In this document: positions 37,953 through 49,567 of the stretch, in pieces
How the letters are laid out: the number at the start of each line of letters is the position of its first letter
How positions within the stretch are numbered: position 1 is the stretch's first letter
Assembly (NCBI GenBank): GCA_018350325.1
Contig: JAEVLN010000004.1
Span: 2,914,001 to 2,978,000, forward strand
DNA: 64,000 bases
From: Globodera rostochiensis
Lineage: Eukaryota; Nematoda; Chromadorea; Rhabditida; Heteroderidae
Direction of reading: 5' to 3'
The notes under the pieces: generated by a model
What the model was told of the DNA's origin: nothing
The model's input: only the letters and a program-made list of their open reading frames with translations
The model's database searches: none
Made by a program: the position numbers and the translations under genes

Positions 37953-38696
37953 TCATTTTTTGCGCACCTCCGCGTCCGCCTCTCTGATGCCACCGGCGTC
38001 CGGTCCGTCCAACATAACGTTCAGCAGCTTGTGCTGCTTTAACTCTTTGTCCCCCCTTTTCTCCGCCGCTGCTTCGGCTAATTCTTCGTCATCTTTGCCG
38101 GCCTCCACCCGCTCGTCGTCGTACGTTTCAGCGTCCACTCTGAGCATCGATGGCTTCTTCAGAAGCTCTTTCCGCTTTTCTGACACTTTTTGTGTCGGTT
38201 TTGGCGTGCCGGCGGTGAGCATTGGCACCGGGTTGACGTTGGCCTGGAGCAACATCATCATCAGCTGCAGCTGCCGGGCCTCCTGCTCCTCCTCGGCCTT
38301 CTTTCCTCCGCTCGTCGTCCGCCCTTTCATCGTTGCCGTTGTTGTCGTCGTTGTTGTCGATGGTATTGCCGTTGCGTCTTCGTCTCTCACAGCATCGTAA
38401 TAATCCTCTTTTTCACTGAGATTTGGAAGAACGATTTGACATTGATGGGAGCCAAATTATCGGATTTATGGAAATAGTAAAATAAAATGTGCCCACTCCG
38501 ATTGAGGGCGCTGCGCAGCTTGGAAACGTGTTGAATGCACAATGTAAGGCCAGAAAACGGCGGCAGGCACTTTTTTCTCCTCAACCGATTTCATAATTGG
38601 GGTGGCACGGCAGACGAGGACAATTCCGATCAGCGGGAGCAAAAAATGGAAAGGGGCGGCAGATGCCATTCTCGGCAATGTTACGGCTCTGATCAT
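37953..38696 (-). CDS. Predicted secreted, Glu/Lys-rich protein
   Basis: Two main exons read in frame: 38696 to about 38495 and about 38420-37953. The N-terminus is hydrophobic (PFHFLLPLIGIVLVCRAT) and looks like a signal peptide; ATG choices are 38696 and 38669. A Thr run and a GRTTSGGKKAEEEQEARQ segment follow. The rest is acidic and Lys-rich (KDDEELAEAAAEKRGDKELK) with several dibasic sites (KK, KR, RK). The stop after VRKK is the simplest end. An alternative splice from GAG-gtgcgc into 37682-37876 would add a different C-terminus. Low-complexity character limits recognition. It could be a secreted disordered protein or a peptide precursor. Confidence 0.55.
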
Positions 38697-39475
38697 TTAA
38701 TTGATTTTCATAACACTTAAAAAGAAATGGACAGAACCCCAAATTGGAATTTGAATAATTAACAAATAGACGCAACGTCCGTCACCTTTCGCTTTCCCCT
38801 TTCCAGATTTGGAAATGAAATTTGAGGTCGTCGAATGTTGGAGGAGTTGCGGAATGGGCGAGGGGGGGGGGGTCATTGGCCGCCCGTTCCCGTCACCGAT
38901 CGAACCAATTAATTATTCACTCTCCACCACCATAAACCTCAAAACGGCGGCGATTGGGACGTCGCGCAATTTCATTCTTTTTTCCCCCCATTCATTGTTT
39001 TCCCGTCGACCTCCCCCCCCCCCCCCCCCCCACCCCCCAACCACAAAAATTCCTCTATCTTTGTCAACACATTTTCTTGCTCGTCACAAAATGTGCCTCT
39101 TCAGCCCGCGCATCGCATAACCATGGGAATGGGCTGCTGATGAACTCCCCAATCGAACTCATGACAGAAAGGAACTCAAATTCTTGAAAAACTCCCCGCG
39201 TTTCTGTCCTCGTTCATTGTCAATAATGAAGCGATTAGGGCGGTGGTTGGAAAATAAAAAGGGGCAAAAACAGCAATAAACACTCCGGGAAAGAAAGAGA
39301 GGAGTTACAACGCGCAAAAACTTTATTAATTATTATTATAATGACGATTTCATGGGGAAAAATTCCGATACACACACAAAAAAAGAATTCATTTTTCAAT
39401 GCTTTTCCGATTTTGTACATCCAAAAAACAATCAAAACAAAGTTAGAGAGGTCGAGTGGCACCTTTTTGTAGAAA
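38697..39475. other. Intergenic, C run and AT-rich
   Basis: No coding exon is seen between the charged secreted protein and the WDR83 gene. A run of C lies at 39013-39042 and a G run near 38864. Confidence 0.5.
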
Positions 39476-41314
39476 TTATTCTTCTTCCATATCGGCGTCA
39501 GTTTCCAGTGCCGCCGGGCACTGCCACAGATACAATTTTTCGCGCGCAACTGACAGCAGACATTGCTTGGAGGGATGCGTGGCCAACGAGTGCACCTGGG
39601 GGGGGGGGGAAGGGACTGAATGAATGCCGTCGGGCTCTTTCGCCCCGAGAAAATGCCGACTCGGGATACTTTGAATAAAGTTAGTAAAATGCACCCACAC
39701 AGGAAACTCACAAATTTGGCCCCGTCCGGATGCTCCAATCGAGTCAGCAATTTGCTCTCCACTATGTCCCAAATGTACACACGTCCGTCCTCGGAGCCGC
39801 TGACCACTTCGTTGTTGGATGCCAAAATGCCCGCATCGACGCGATAATCCACGTTGCGATGACCGGAATAGCTACAAGTACATGAAAGACATACCAAAAG
39901 GCAATGGACACATTCCGTCAGTGTACAATCGGCATAAAACATATTAGCCAATTAAAGAGGGAAATTAACACAACTCATTAAGCATTCCAACAATTTCATT
40001 GATGGATCGATTGTTCACCGACGGAATTTCCCCAAAAAAGTCACTCTGCCAAAAGCTGTCCATTCGTTTTTTCCAAAAGGCGAATGACACCGCCCATACA
40101 AGCGGCCAAAAAGCATTGATTGTCCGCCGTCAGATGCACACTGATCACCTAAAACAAAAAGTCGTTGGATTTAAACCAATCGAAAATGTAAAAGAAAAAT
40201 TTGTTGGTTAGCGAAGATTCGAAAATTCGATGGACGAGAATTGACCGTCCAAAAATTGGCGGCAGAAACGCTTGTTCCCTCCTATCGTACCGAATCCTTC
40301 ATAAAGTCGATGAAAAGCCGGCCTTCCCGTAAGTCGTACAACCGCACATTTCCATCCGCCGACCCCGTGACAATTTCGGACGCATTTACATCCAAACTGA
40401 GCACACTGTCACGAGCCTCGTCCAACACCTGGGGGAGGGAAGAAAACAACAAATTCAGGCCACCAAACCATGAATGCCCCGAAATAATCCAACACCTGTA
40501 TTGGCGGCCCACGTGACCGCACGTCATGGCAACAGACCAGACCATCTTGACCAGCCTAACGAATGAAGAAAGGAAAAATGGGTTAAAAAAGTACAACAAA
40601 AAAAATAATTGGCATGCCGAAATAGCGACGGACGAGTCCTCATTGAACGCAACCTAAATTTGCCGATGTAAATGGAAAATGGGTATAGCCCAAGGCATCC
40701 ATCCGTCACACGTTTCCCTTTGGATGGACCTTCCTGGTACTGCCCCCCCCCCCCCTCCTCCACCCCAATTCACCGCATTTACTGCACCGCCATGGCTTTG
40801 CCATCGCTTCACCATTTTGCCCGACTCAACATCGAACACCGTCGGCTGTTTGTCGCGTCCGCCAGCCAAAATCAGCGAATTGTCGCTGGAGCCGACCACG
40901 TCCAGCACTTCTTGGCCCAATCCACTGTACGTCTTCAGGTGGACACGACGGTACGGGTTCCACAGCCTATTTTTTATTTATTTTTTAAATTGAAAGGTGT
41001 TTTTGTAATTTTAATAAGTTAGGAGGCAGCGGATACCCCCCACCCTCCGCCGCCGTCGCCGTGTGCAGGCGTATGGTTGTACGTACTTGACAGACTTATC
41101 GCTGCCCGCTGTCATGCAATAGTTGCCATCAACTGAATAAAGGCCATAATTAAAAGCACGAATTTGCGGGGTCCCAAAAAAAAGCGGGGTTTGAGTGTGC
41201 AAAAATAATGAATAACCAACCATTGAAACGGACTGCACGGATTGCACCCTGCCGGCAATCGAAGCATTGGACTAATTTTGTTGGCAAATCGATGGAAGTG
41301 GAAGACGAAGCCAT
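39476..41314 (-). CDS. WDR83: WD-repeat protein WDR83/MORG1
   Basis: About nine exons, ATG at 41314 (MASSSTSIDLPTKLVQCF). Assembled blades match WDR83: CRQGAIRAVRFN then VDGNYCMTAGSDKSVK; LWNPYRRVHLKTYSGLGQEV; DVVGSSDNSLILAGGRDKQP and FDVESGKMVKRWQSH; AFNEDSSVAISAGQDGLVCC; LDEARDSVLSLDVNASEIVT then GSADGNVRLYDLREGRLF; YSGHRNVDYRVDAGILASN and SGSEDGRVYIWDIVESKLL; and the tail QCLLSVAREKLYLWQ. The human protein is a seven-bladed propeller that scaffolds MAPK and prolyl-hydroxylase complexes and is found with spliceosomes. The intron 40556-40617 has a GC donor (TCG-gcatgc). The acidic end (DADMEEE) is at 39476. LRR1 lies directly upstream on the same strand. Confidence 0.95.
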
Positions 41315-41575
41315 CCATGCATTAATATATTTTTGAGAGCGAAAAACGGAGATGATTATAAAGTAAACGTCATTCAACAGAAATCTAAGCCGTCCGTAAA
41401 AGAATTTTTTTTTTTCAGAATTACAACCATTAAACAAAATACATTTAAATAAAACGCTGAAAAGTGAATAAAAAAACGTTTTGAGAAAAAGAGAGATTGT
41501 GAAAAAATCGACAACATCAAACGCGTTGTTGTTTTGAGATTTAGCATCCGAAAATGCACAAAAAAAAGAAAATAA

Positions 41576-43410
41576 TCAATGAAAAATGCATCGTCCGCAC
41601 AGTTGCGAACGAAAAAAAGCGGACGAAGGGCCGTAAAGAACGGTGGCGCACCGGCGAAGGTCAGCCCGGGCAAATTGTTCTTTGCGAGTGGCGCCGGAAG
41701 AGGACGAAACAGCAAACAAACGACAACAATGGGCACACCGACGGAGCCATTGGCGCATTTGGCGATAAACCAAAGTGGGCAAACAGTCAGCGACCTCAGA
41801 ACGCAAAAGGTGTGAACCCGCGTGGATCAACTTTCTTAAATTGGGTTTAAATTTGAGAATTTATTTCGAATTCGTTTAGTTATTTTATCTTTTTTGTGCC
41901 GCTCGTACTCACCGGTTGTTGAGCACTGCAGCAGCCGCCAATTCACAAAGCGTTGGAGGCATAACGGCTGAAACGGCAGCCAATTCCGGCTCCGAATGAC
42001 TTTTCATTTCCTCCTCCTCCTCCACGCGGCTTCTTCTGTCTCCGGTGATGAACGGCGCATTTTCGTTTCCGGAAAGGTCCAACACATTGAAACGCGGAGG
42101 GCAATATTTGGCGCAGCAAAGGGAGGAGGGGAGGAATTGAAGCTGCTTCAGCCCGACCAGTGAGAGCTCACGCAGTGAATCAATCAGACTGAGCTGAACC
42201 AACAAGAATAAGGGGTTTCTTGTCTGTACACGAATGGGGGGGGGGGGGGGAGCCCCTTTTTCTCTAAGAAAGTAGTTGTTTTTTGATTTTGTATCAAAAA
42301 AGTCCAATTACCCAATTAAATATTAATTTTTTTCTTAAAACACTATAAACTCACATCCTCAGGCAACTCCTCCAACGGGTTTTCATCCAAACAAAGAACG
42401 TTAAGACGTTGAAGACGTGAAATCCGGTTCGGAAGCTGGACAAGACGATTAAAGCCCAGATTAAGGTTGACAATTGACAGAGGAAGTGCATCAATGAACA
42501 TTTCCTTAATTTTGGATAAATTAGCGGTTGCTAATTAATATTTACGGGGAAGTTCACACCCACCGGCAAATGTTTGAACTCGTTTTGGCTCAAGTCTAGC
42601 GTGTTCAGCTGTTCCAACATGGATATTGCGGTAAATTGGCGCCAATTTCGCTCCGTACACCACTCGTCAGCGCCCAATTTGTTGCCGGCCAGCGAAAGTT
42701 GTTGCAATTGGCGCATGCCGAACCAACGCATGTCAACAGAACGAAAGCCAATGCCGGTGATGTCGAGACGCCGAAGATTGGCCGAACCTATCCAATACGA
42801 AGAATAACTCACCCTTCTCGTACTGTAATTCTACTGACTGACCCTGTTTAATCAGAGACTGGTACTGTTGGCGAGATTCAATGCAAAGCCGTGTTGGCTT
42901 CGACGAAGCCAATTCAGCGGTGCATTGGCGTTGAACGTTTGAAACTGATGGAACTATCGACGACGACGACGGAACTGGCACGGATTGTGCCGCGGTTGCA
43001 GATGGTGCCGGGACAACAGAGCCGGGCCGTAACAACCCTTTGAGATGAAGCAAAAATTGGCAAAGCTTTTTGGGGTCAGCCTGAAATGGATACTCTGTGC
43101 TTTGATGTCCTCCAAAAATGCAATTAAATTCGGAAATTAATCTCCATGAAAAGAACACCTGAGAGATGTAAACGTTCAGTTTTGGCTCAACAAATTGAAT
43201 GGTGGCCATGCCCTGGCGTTTCATTTTGTCCAACAAACAATCAAAATGGTCCAACTAAAAGTACGGGTAAATTGCTTTTAATCCATTTTGTATTACGGCA
43301 CCTTAATCTTGCGCGGGTGCCCTTTATTGAGGCGCGTGGTTAACAGCAAATAAAATATTTTGACTTCGTCCTCAGCCAGCCCTTTGCGTTCGCATCCAAA
43401 CGCGACGAAG
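41576..43410 (-). CDS. lrr-1: Leucine-rich-repeat protein LRR1 (CUL2 substrate receptor)
   Basis: The N-terminal domain reads FGCERKGLAEDEVKIFYLLL and HFDCLLDKMKRQGMATIQFV, as in LRR1 proteins. LRRs follow (LRRLDITGIGFRSVDMRWFG; QLQQLSLAGNKL; QLNTLDLSQNEFKHLPVG; LNLGFNRLVQLPNR; LCLDENPLEELPED; LRELSLVGLKQLQFLPSSLC). The C-terminal zinc-like segment is read from 41830 to 41576 (GSHLLRSEVADCLP, then RCAHCCRLF and SQLCGRCIFH). It joins in phase after LAAAAVLNNR. LRR1 recruits substrates to a Cullin-2 E3 ligase; in C. elegans it acts in germline and replisome disassembly. The 5' end is uncertain: the exon at about 43410 may be preceded by one at 43627-43460. The stop is 261 bp upstream of the WDR83 start. 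Confidence 0.9.
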
Positions 43411-43629
43411 CCTAAAAGGTGGGGAAACAATTCGTAATTTGTTCGGGACCACAATTGTGCCCAATTGCAAGTTGCAACAATATTCTTATGCGAATTTCAG
43501 TTGATGACAGACTCCGAGTCCGAATATCGGAAACAGAGAAAAAAAACCAACGTTTAAAATTGTTAACTAAACACCGTTCGCCGGTCGTCCCATTGTCCGT
43601 CCGTCGTTTTCCACGCGAAACACACACTT

Positions 43630-44206
43630 CAAGCGAGTCGTCATTTATTGTAAAATTTATTCGCCTGCTAAACGCACTTATAGTACAAAAACAACAAACA
43701 CCTAACAGATATTAAAATGACATTTTGAACATTAAAACACACAAAATATACAAATTCACCACCACTAAATTTCTGTTTGAAAATATCACAAATTGAATCA
43801 TTGGATCTTACGTTAATGGAAATTATTCGGATATGCTTAACATAATAAGTTAAATTAGAGAGTTTTGCATCTTAAACAGAACGACTATGACAACAAACGA
43901 GAAGAGAAAGTCGAAATTAACGGAATTATGATAATTTGCACTACAATTAGCGCAAGAAAGAAGAGCAAGAGGCACCCCCGTAATAAATAATATATTCTGC
44001 ATGTATATGAAAAGTGTCCTCAAACAAAAGCCCAACTCTTCCGTTCCACCCAAAAACATAATCAGAGAGTGAACAATTCGCCTTGGCACTCCACACATCC
44101 GGTACAGTGTATCTGCGCCTGGTGGGCAGCCAAGCAGGTCGCCTGCCTACTGATAGCCTATAAGTAAGAGTTTAATAACCGCTGACTTGGTTTGGTCCGT
44201 AGAAAT
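43630..44206. other. Short intergenic region between GM130 and LRR1
   Basis: AT-rich with no coding signal. If LRR1 has a 5' exon at 43627-43460, the true spacer to the GM130 stop (44207) is under 600 bp. No tRNA fold was found around 44100-44160, where a short GC-rich hairpin-like stretch occurs. Confidence 0.45.
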
Positions 44207-47200
44207 TTATTTAGCATATTCAAAATTGATAAAAGTAGGACCGGCGAAAACAGTGATTTTGATTGGATTGGTTTTAAAAGAATGCCAAACCTCGCTTCGC
44301 TCTAAAATTCTCATTAATCGGCCCATCGCATCATCCGTTAGAGGAGCTGAATGTTCTCTTTGAATAACAGTGACCGATTGGTGCTGATTTTGCTCGACAG
44401 AGACCGCTTCAGCGTCAGACATTGGCGTTGTTGTGAATTGAGCTGTAAAAGTAAATAATTAAAATTTTAAATTAAAACTTCACGTCCTTTGGCACTACTT
44501 TTCAAGAATTCCACTTCGATATCAGCACGGATACCTTCTTCAGATGTAGGAGTTTGCTCCGTTCTTCCGGACCCATTTCTACTTTTGTTGTTATTGTTCT
44601 GCATAACGGCCAAAACTGCATTCCGTAACTCGGACAAAAAAGCCTGAAGTGAAAACCCAATTAATAAATAATAAATAAAACAAAAGATAACAGAAAAACA
44701 GGAAGTAAATTTTTAAGCCTCCACTAATTTCTACCATGAGTTGGAGGTTGTGCTGTTGGAGCTGGTGAAGTGCAGAATCCTTCTCAGCGATTCGCTGTTG
44801 CACTTGGCTCCGCTGGAAGCGATACAAAGCGATGTACTCGCCAATGCTTTCGTTCTCGGACTCCAGCACAGTCAGGCAATATTCCAGTTTCTCATTGTTG
44901 CTGCGGTACAACTCATTCTCGCGACAGAGCGTCTCCAGTCGGTTGGCCAAATCGTTCGGTTCTTTCCTGCCTTCCTCAATGCTTTTACAGTTGGGTAGTG
45001 GCGACTGTTGGAGCTGCTCTCCACTTGATAGCAAAGCATTTTCCAGACCTGAATTTGTATCTTAAAGGATAAAAGCTGCAACGCATTATTTGTTCAAAAA
45101 ACTTTTTATGTTGTATTCTACACACGCGGACAAAATTCAATTTGTTAAAACTTGCAATTCTTCTCTGTTTGCCCTTGTTCTGGTTCCGTTTGAAGTCCAA
45201 TATCGCACGATGAATTGCAACTTCTTTCCGCCATCCATGGCGTTCTTGTTTCATTTCCAGCATAAGGCACTGCTAACAATATGTCATCGGCCTCCGTTTG
45301 CTGGCACTTTAATTTACGAATTTATACAACAATTATGCATAGAAATGCAAAACGTACTTGTTCAACAAGCAGTGCTTCGTGTGATTTTGAATCATTGTCT
45401 TCTTTTGGGATAATTTCCTTCTAAAATGTTACATACTAATATTATAGATTTGGTGTCCACTATTGTATTTTTGAGAATTTAATGAGTTGCCGATTACCAC
45501 TTTTATTGTATCAAATTACCTCCGATAGCAGTTTCTCGTTGCTGCTCAATTGTTGACTTAACCGTTCGACGGCGGCAAGCGCCGACAACCGTTCGTCCTC
45601 CTTGGCGGCACTTTCATTGATCACCACAATCAGCCGGTCCTGCAATTCCGTCAATTGAACCTTCAGCTCGATATTCTGTGCCACCGCTCTGGACACAGTG
45701 GCCTTCTCATTCTGCAGCTGAGCGGACAGCAACGAAACGTCCTTTAATTGGTGGAAAAATTAATATTTTTAGACAGATTATTACCGTGTTCATGGTAGAT
45801 TGAACTGTTTGCAACTGTTCAAAGTGGGAAATTCGAGACTGAACATCGTCCAGCGACTGTTTCATTTCTTCGAGACAATTCTCCTGTGGAGCAGGTTTTG
45901 TTTATTAAAACGATAATTAACGAATTGTAAGACCTTTTCGATAATAATCATTATTATATATACTAGTATATAAAGATGCAAATTCATGTTCCAATAACCT
46001 TAATGACAAAACGAACTTTTTGCTGCGCCAGCAGTTCAGTCTCTCGCAATTTTGTGGTGATAAAATTTTTTTCTGTTGTCAATTCTATCACCGCATTTTT
46101 GAGCTGCTCCAATTCATCAGTCAAATCCATTTGAGGCTCTGTGCTGTTCGTCTGCTGTTTATCGATGGTGCTGGGCAACAAAATGGTCTCATCGAGCTGT
46201 TTTCGCAGAATTCTTAGTTGTTCCTCCAGAAAGTTGTTAGAAGACTCAAGATTGGCATTTTGAGACCGCAAACTGTCCAACTAAACATTCGAATAAATTA
46301 CTTGTTGTACTTCTAGAACTAAGCAATGAAATTTATGTGCATTTAAATCAGATTCGATGGCACCTTTTGACACAAAATCATTTGTATGGAATTCATAATT
46401 TCAGTTATATGCAACTGCGCTCCAAACCTCCTCCCCGAGTCTTTGGATGTGTGCATTTGATTGGGCATTTTCTGATTGATGTTGTTCCTGCACCAATTGC
46501 ATTTTCTTTTGCAATTCGGCCATTCGTTCCTTGTGCCAACCCAGCTCGTCTTCGAGGCGCTTGCGACTTTCTAAACACAATAATCGATGGCTCTTACTAG
46601 TACGTGACAACCCCGTAAAAATTTTAGTGTATGTATAACACCTTGACTATGCAAACTTGCACCGTCACTGTGCTGAACATTCGGCTCGAACGACTGATTG
46701 GCGATGCCTGTGTGTCTGGAAAACTGCTTTATGTAAATGTCGCGCATCGACAGATCGTTTTGTTGCTGCTCGATGGTCGCCTCCAACTGCGTTTTTGTCG
46801 CATAAAGACTTTTGATCCGACCCTTAAAAACCGCAATAAAACTTCGAAAACCCCATTATGGACAGACTTGTGCGTCAATTCTGTCCTGCTGCATAAGCAT
46901 CATTTTCGCCTCAAGGTTAGAGCATTCTCTTCGGTGATGTTCAATTTGTGTTGACTGGCTGGCCACTGTCTGCGCGAGATGATCGCGCTCGGCGGCCAAA
47001 CAATTCAATTTCGACTCCAGTTCATGTACCGTTGGGTCGTACGAATTGTGTCCATTTGATTTCGTCTCCGAATATTTTAACTCCGCCTCCTCCCCCCGTT
47101 TTTGACTGTCCGATTTTAATTCTCGAAGCTCATTTTGAAGGGACATTTTCTCGTCCAATGCAATGGATAATGCCTAAGGATAACGCCTGAATAACGTTAA

Positions 47201-48173
47201 AGTAAGCATACGTTAATTTTACCATCCGGAGATGCTGAAGCTGTTCGGGCCCAACTTTGTTTTGGTCATGCTCTCCCGCGAGCCTATTATAGGCTGAATG
47301 AAGTTCCACATAATGCCTATGCTAAATTAGCATTTTCCTATTTTTCTGGTCGGCAATCTTTGCAATTGGGGTAAAAATTTGACATCAGATTTTGTCCAAA
47401 GGTAATTTTCCATTGTTTTTAGTTGAAACCCATATCGTTTTTTGCTCATTTTACTAATTAATTTATGGCTTTAACGATTCCCTATTCAGGGATTGCCTTA
47501 TAATAAATTAATTTAACAAACCAAATCCCGAAGTTTTGACTGCGATTCGTTGAGTTCCTGTTGTCTATGCGCCAAAGCATTTCGAATTGACTTAATTTCA
47601 TCCTGAAACGCCAACGGTACAAAAGAAAGGAACAAAAAGTATGGTACATTTTCGATGCCAACAAATTTTGGCAATGAATGGCATTTATCAATTGAAGCGT
47701 CCAGCAGTTGGTCGTGCAATAGTAATTCAGCGTGGTTTATTCCCGTTGTTTCGGCACTCAACGAAACCGGTGTTGATCCATGAGAGCATTGTCGGGAAAT
47801 GTCCTTGTGATGTTGATGACTTTGAGAATCGACTCCCACTTGAAGAGAAAGACCTCCACTGCTTTCGGCTGATGAAGCATTATCCGCGTCAACATTGGCA
47901 CTCAAAACGTCTTCCAACTCATTCATTGAACAACGCCGACTTTGTTTTGTTTGAAACTTTTTTAGCTTAAAAGTGATTTTGAGGAAAAACATAGACAATA
48001 ACCAACAAAAGCGCAAAATTCATAGAAAAATGCTTAAGAGAAAATAGTTTGTAAATTCTAGCATCGAATTCGATGAGCTCAATGGTTAAAAAAATAACGA
48101 TTACCAAAACTCGAGCGCGAACAATTTTCTCATCTTCTTCATTGATATTCATTCCGAAGCCGGACGAAGTCAA
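44207..48173 (-). CDS. GOLGA2: Golgin GM130 homologue
   Basis: Many exons, ATG at 48173 (MTSSGFGMNINEEDEKIVRA). The protein is mostly coiled coil. Diagnostic blocks match golgin-A2: KATVSRAVAQNIELKVQLTE then LQDRLIVVINES; LETLCRENELYRSNNEKLEY; and ESIGEYIALYRFQRSQVQQR. GM130 is a cis-Golgi matrix protein that tethers vesicles and binds GRASP65. The C-terminal segment (DDAMGRLMRILERSEVWHSF, then PIKITVFAGPTFINFEYAK) sits where the human protein ends in the GRASP-binding hydrophobic motif, and is similar in layout. The N-terminal Ser-rich part (SSAESSGG) corresponds to the region before the coiled coil. Introns are short; several hold long spacer sequence. Exons at 46856-47158, 45984-46280 and 45511-45732 are clear; other joins are less sure. 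Confidence 0.85.
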
Positions 48174-48593
48174 TTTTGTTAATTACACTGCTATAGACAA
48201 ATTGGCATACCTATATATCTAAAACGCAAAAATATTTATTAATTGGTGTACGATTAGAGGGCATTTCGATATTAAACCAACGATTCATGAACGGCAAAAA
48301 AAGGGGGAAAAAGCGTTATTATTTGTGCACATAACGCCAAAACATTTAAAGTTCAAATCCTTTTCATCCAAATTTGGTCATTCATTTTCGTGTTTTATCT
48401 GCCTTATTTGCTTTTTTCAGCCCTTCACCAACAATTTTCATTGATTTATTTGACTGCTCACTAATATGTTTCCGTAACTGTTAACATCGGAACAAAAATA
48501 CCTTATCGAAAATTACTAAGGCCATGCTTCCTTTTTCTTTTAAAATAACCAACATTTTAGCGTTTTAGTGCCTTTTGCGATTATACTTATTCA
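48174..48593. promoter_or_regulatory. Divergent spacer between GM130 and peroxiredoxin
   Basis: The two start codons lie 420 bp apart on opposite strands, so this stretch must hold both promoters. An acceptor-like ttttag at 48558 and another at 48566 precede the peroxiredoxin ATG by about 28-36 nt and fit spliced-leader addition. No other element is recognisable. Confidence 0.5.
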
Positions 48594-49567
48594 ATGTCTT
48601 CCAACTCAAAGGCATTCATCGGTAAGCCAGCACCCAAGTTCAGTGCTGATGCGGTGGTAAACGGCGACTTCAAGACAATTTCCTTGGACGACTACAAGGG
48701 GAAATATGTGGTGCTATTCTTCTACCCGCTCGATTTGTATGTAGCTTATGGATGTTCACTTTGTTCCTTTACTTTTTTGTTCGCCTAATTTTTTTTCTGG
48801 AAAATGCAAATACCTAATTAGCAAAATGAACTGAATTTCGCATTTTATTCTCGACTTCCTTTTAGCACTTTCGTTTGCCCAACCGAAATAATTGCTTTCT
48901 CTGACCGTGCTGACGAATTCAAGAAGATCGACACTCAGCTTATTGCGTGTTCAACCGATTCCAAATTTAGGTATGAACTTCGACAATTGCTCAGCACCAA
49001 AGCTTTTTAACTATTCATGCCCTCTTAAGTCACCTTGAATGGATCAACAAACCGCGAAAGCATGGCGGACTGGGCGAGATGAAAATTCCGGTATTGGCAG
49101 ACACCAACCACAAAATCAGCCGCGACTACGGAGTGTTGATGGAAGAAGCTGGCATTGCTTTTCGGTTTGCGACTTTAGGAGTAAAATGTGGATTGAGACT
49201 GTTTCGAACAAAATCGTGTCGAGATTTCCGGCCAATATTGAAAAAATTCTGTCTCTTTGTGAACACCATTTATTTTCCCTCAAGTGGGTTGTTCATCATT
49301 GACGACAAAGGCATTCTTCGTCAGATCACCATCAACGATTTGCCTGTTGGTCGCTCGGTTGACGAGGCAATATTTAATACGACATTTTTGTTCTCCAACG
49401 GGGATACCAACTGCTAAGTCCAGTAATTTTAGACGCTTCGTTTGGTGCAAGCCTTCAAGTACACTGATACACATGGCGAGGTTTGTCCGGCCAACTGGCA
49501 GCCTGGAGAGGACACCATCAAGCCAGACCCGGAGGGAAGTCAGACATTCTTCGGCAAGAAGCGCTGA
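48594..49567 (+). CDS. prdx-2: Typical 2-Cys peroxiredoxin
   Basis: Five exons: 48594-48736, 48866-48970, 49030-49164, 49285-49366 and 49433-49567. They encode 199 residues and all phases agree. The peroxidatic Cys is Cys52 (FTFVCPTE) and the resolving Cys is Cys173 (GEVCPANW). Other family blocks are [50 protein letters not shown] and VGRSVDE then TLRLVQAF. The enzyme reduces H2O2 with thioredoxin in the cytosol. GGLG is present; the C-terminal motif is FFGKKR where sensitive enzymes have YF. The last intron (49367-49432) has a GC donor (GAG-gcaata). Confidence 0.97.

Noticed and set aside
39235..39951. A 238-residue minus-strand frame ending in PPPP
   Set aside because: Only its middle is a WDR83 exon; the rest is intron and 3' sequence read through. 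The real end is the exon that stops at 39476.
41579..41815. A 78-residue basic frame on the plus strand that looked like a small gene
   Set aside because: The minus strand over the same DNA gives the C-terminus of LRR1 (GSHLLRS then CAHCCRLF and LCGRCIFH), which joins in phase to the upstream LRR exon.
44097..44165. Possible tRNA-like GC-rich stretch
   Set aside because: It lacks A and B box sequences and a foldable acceptor stem.
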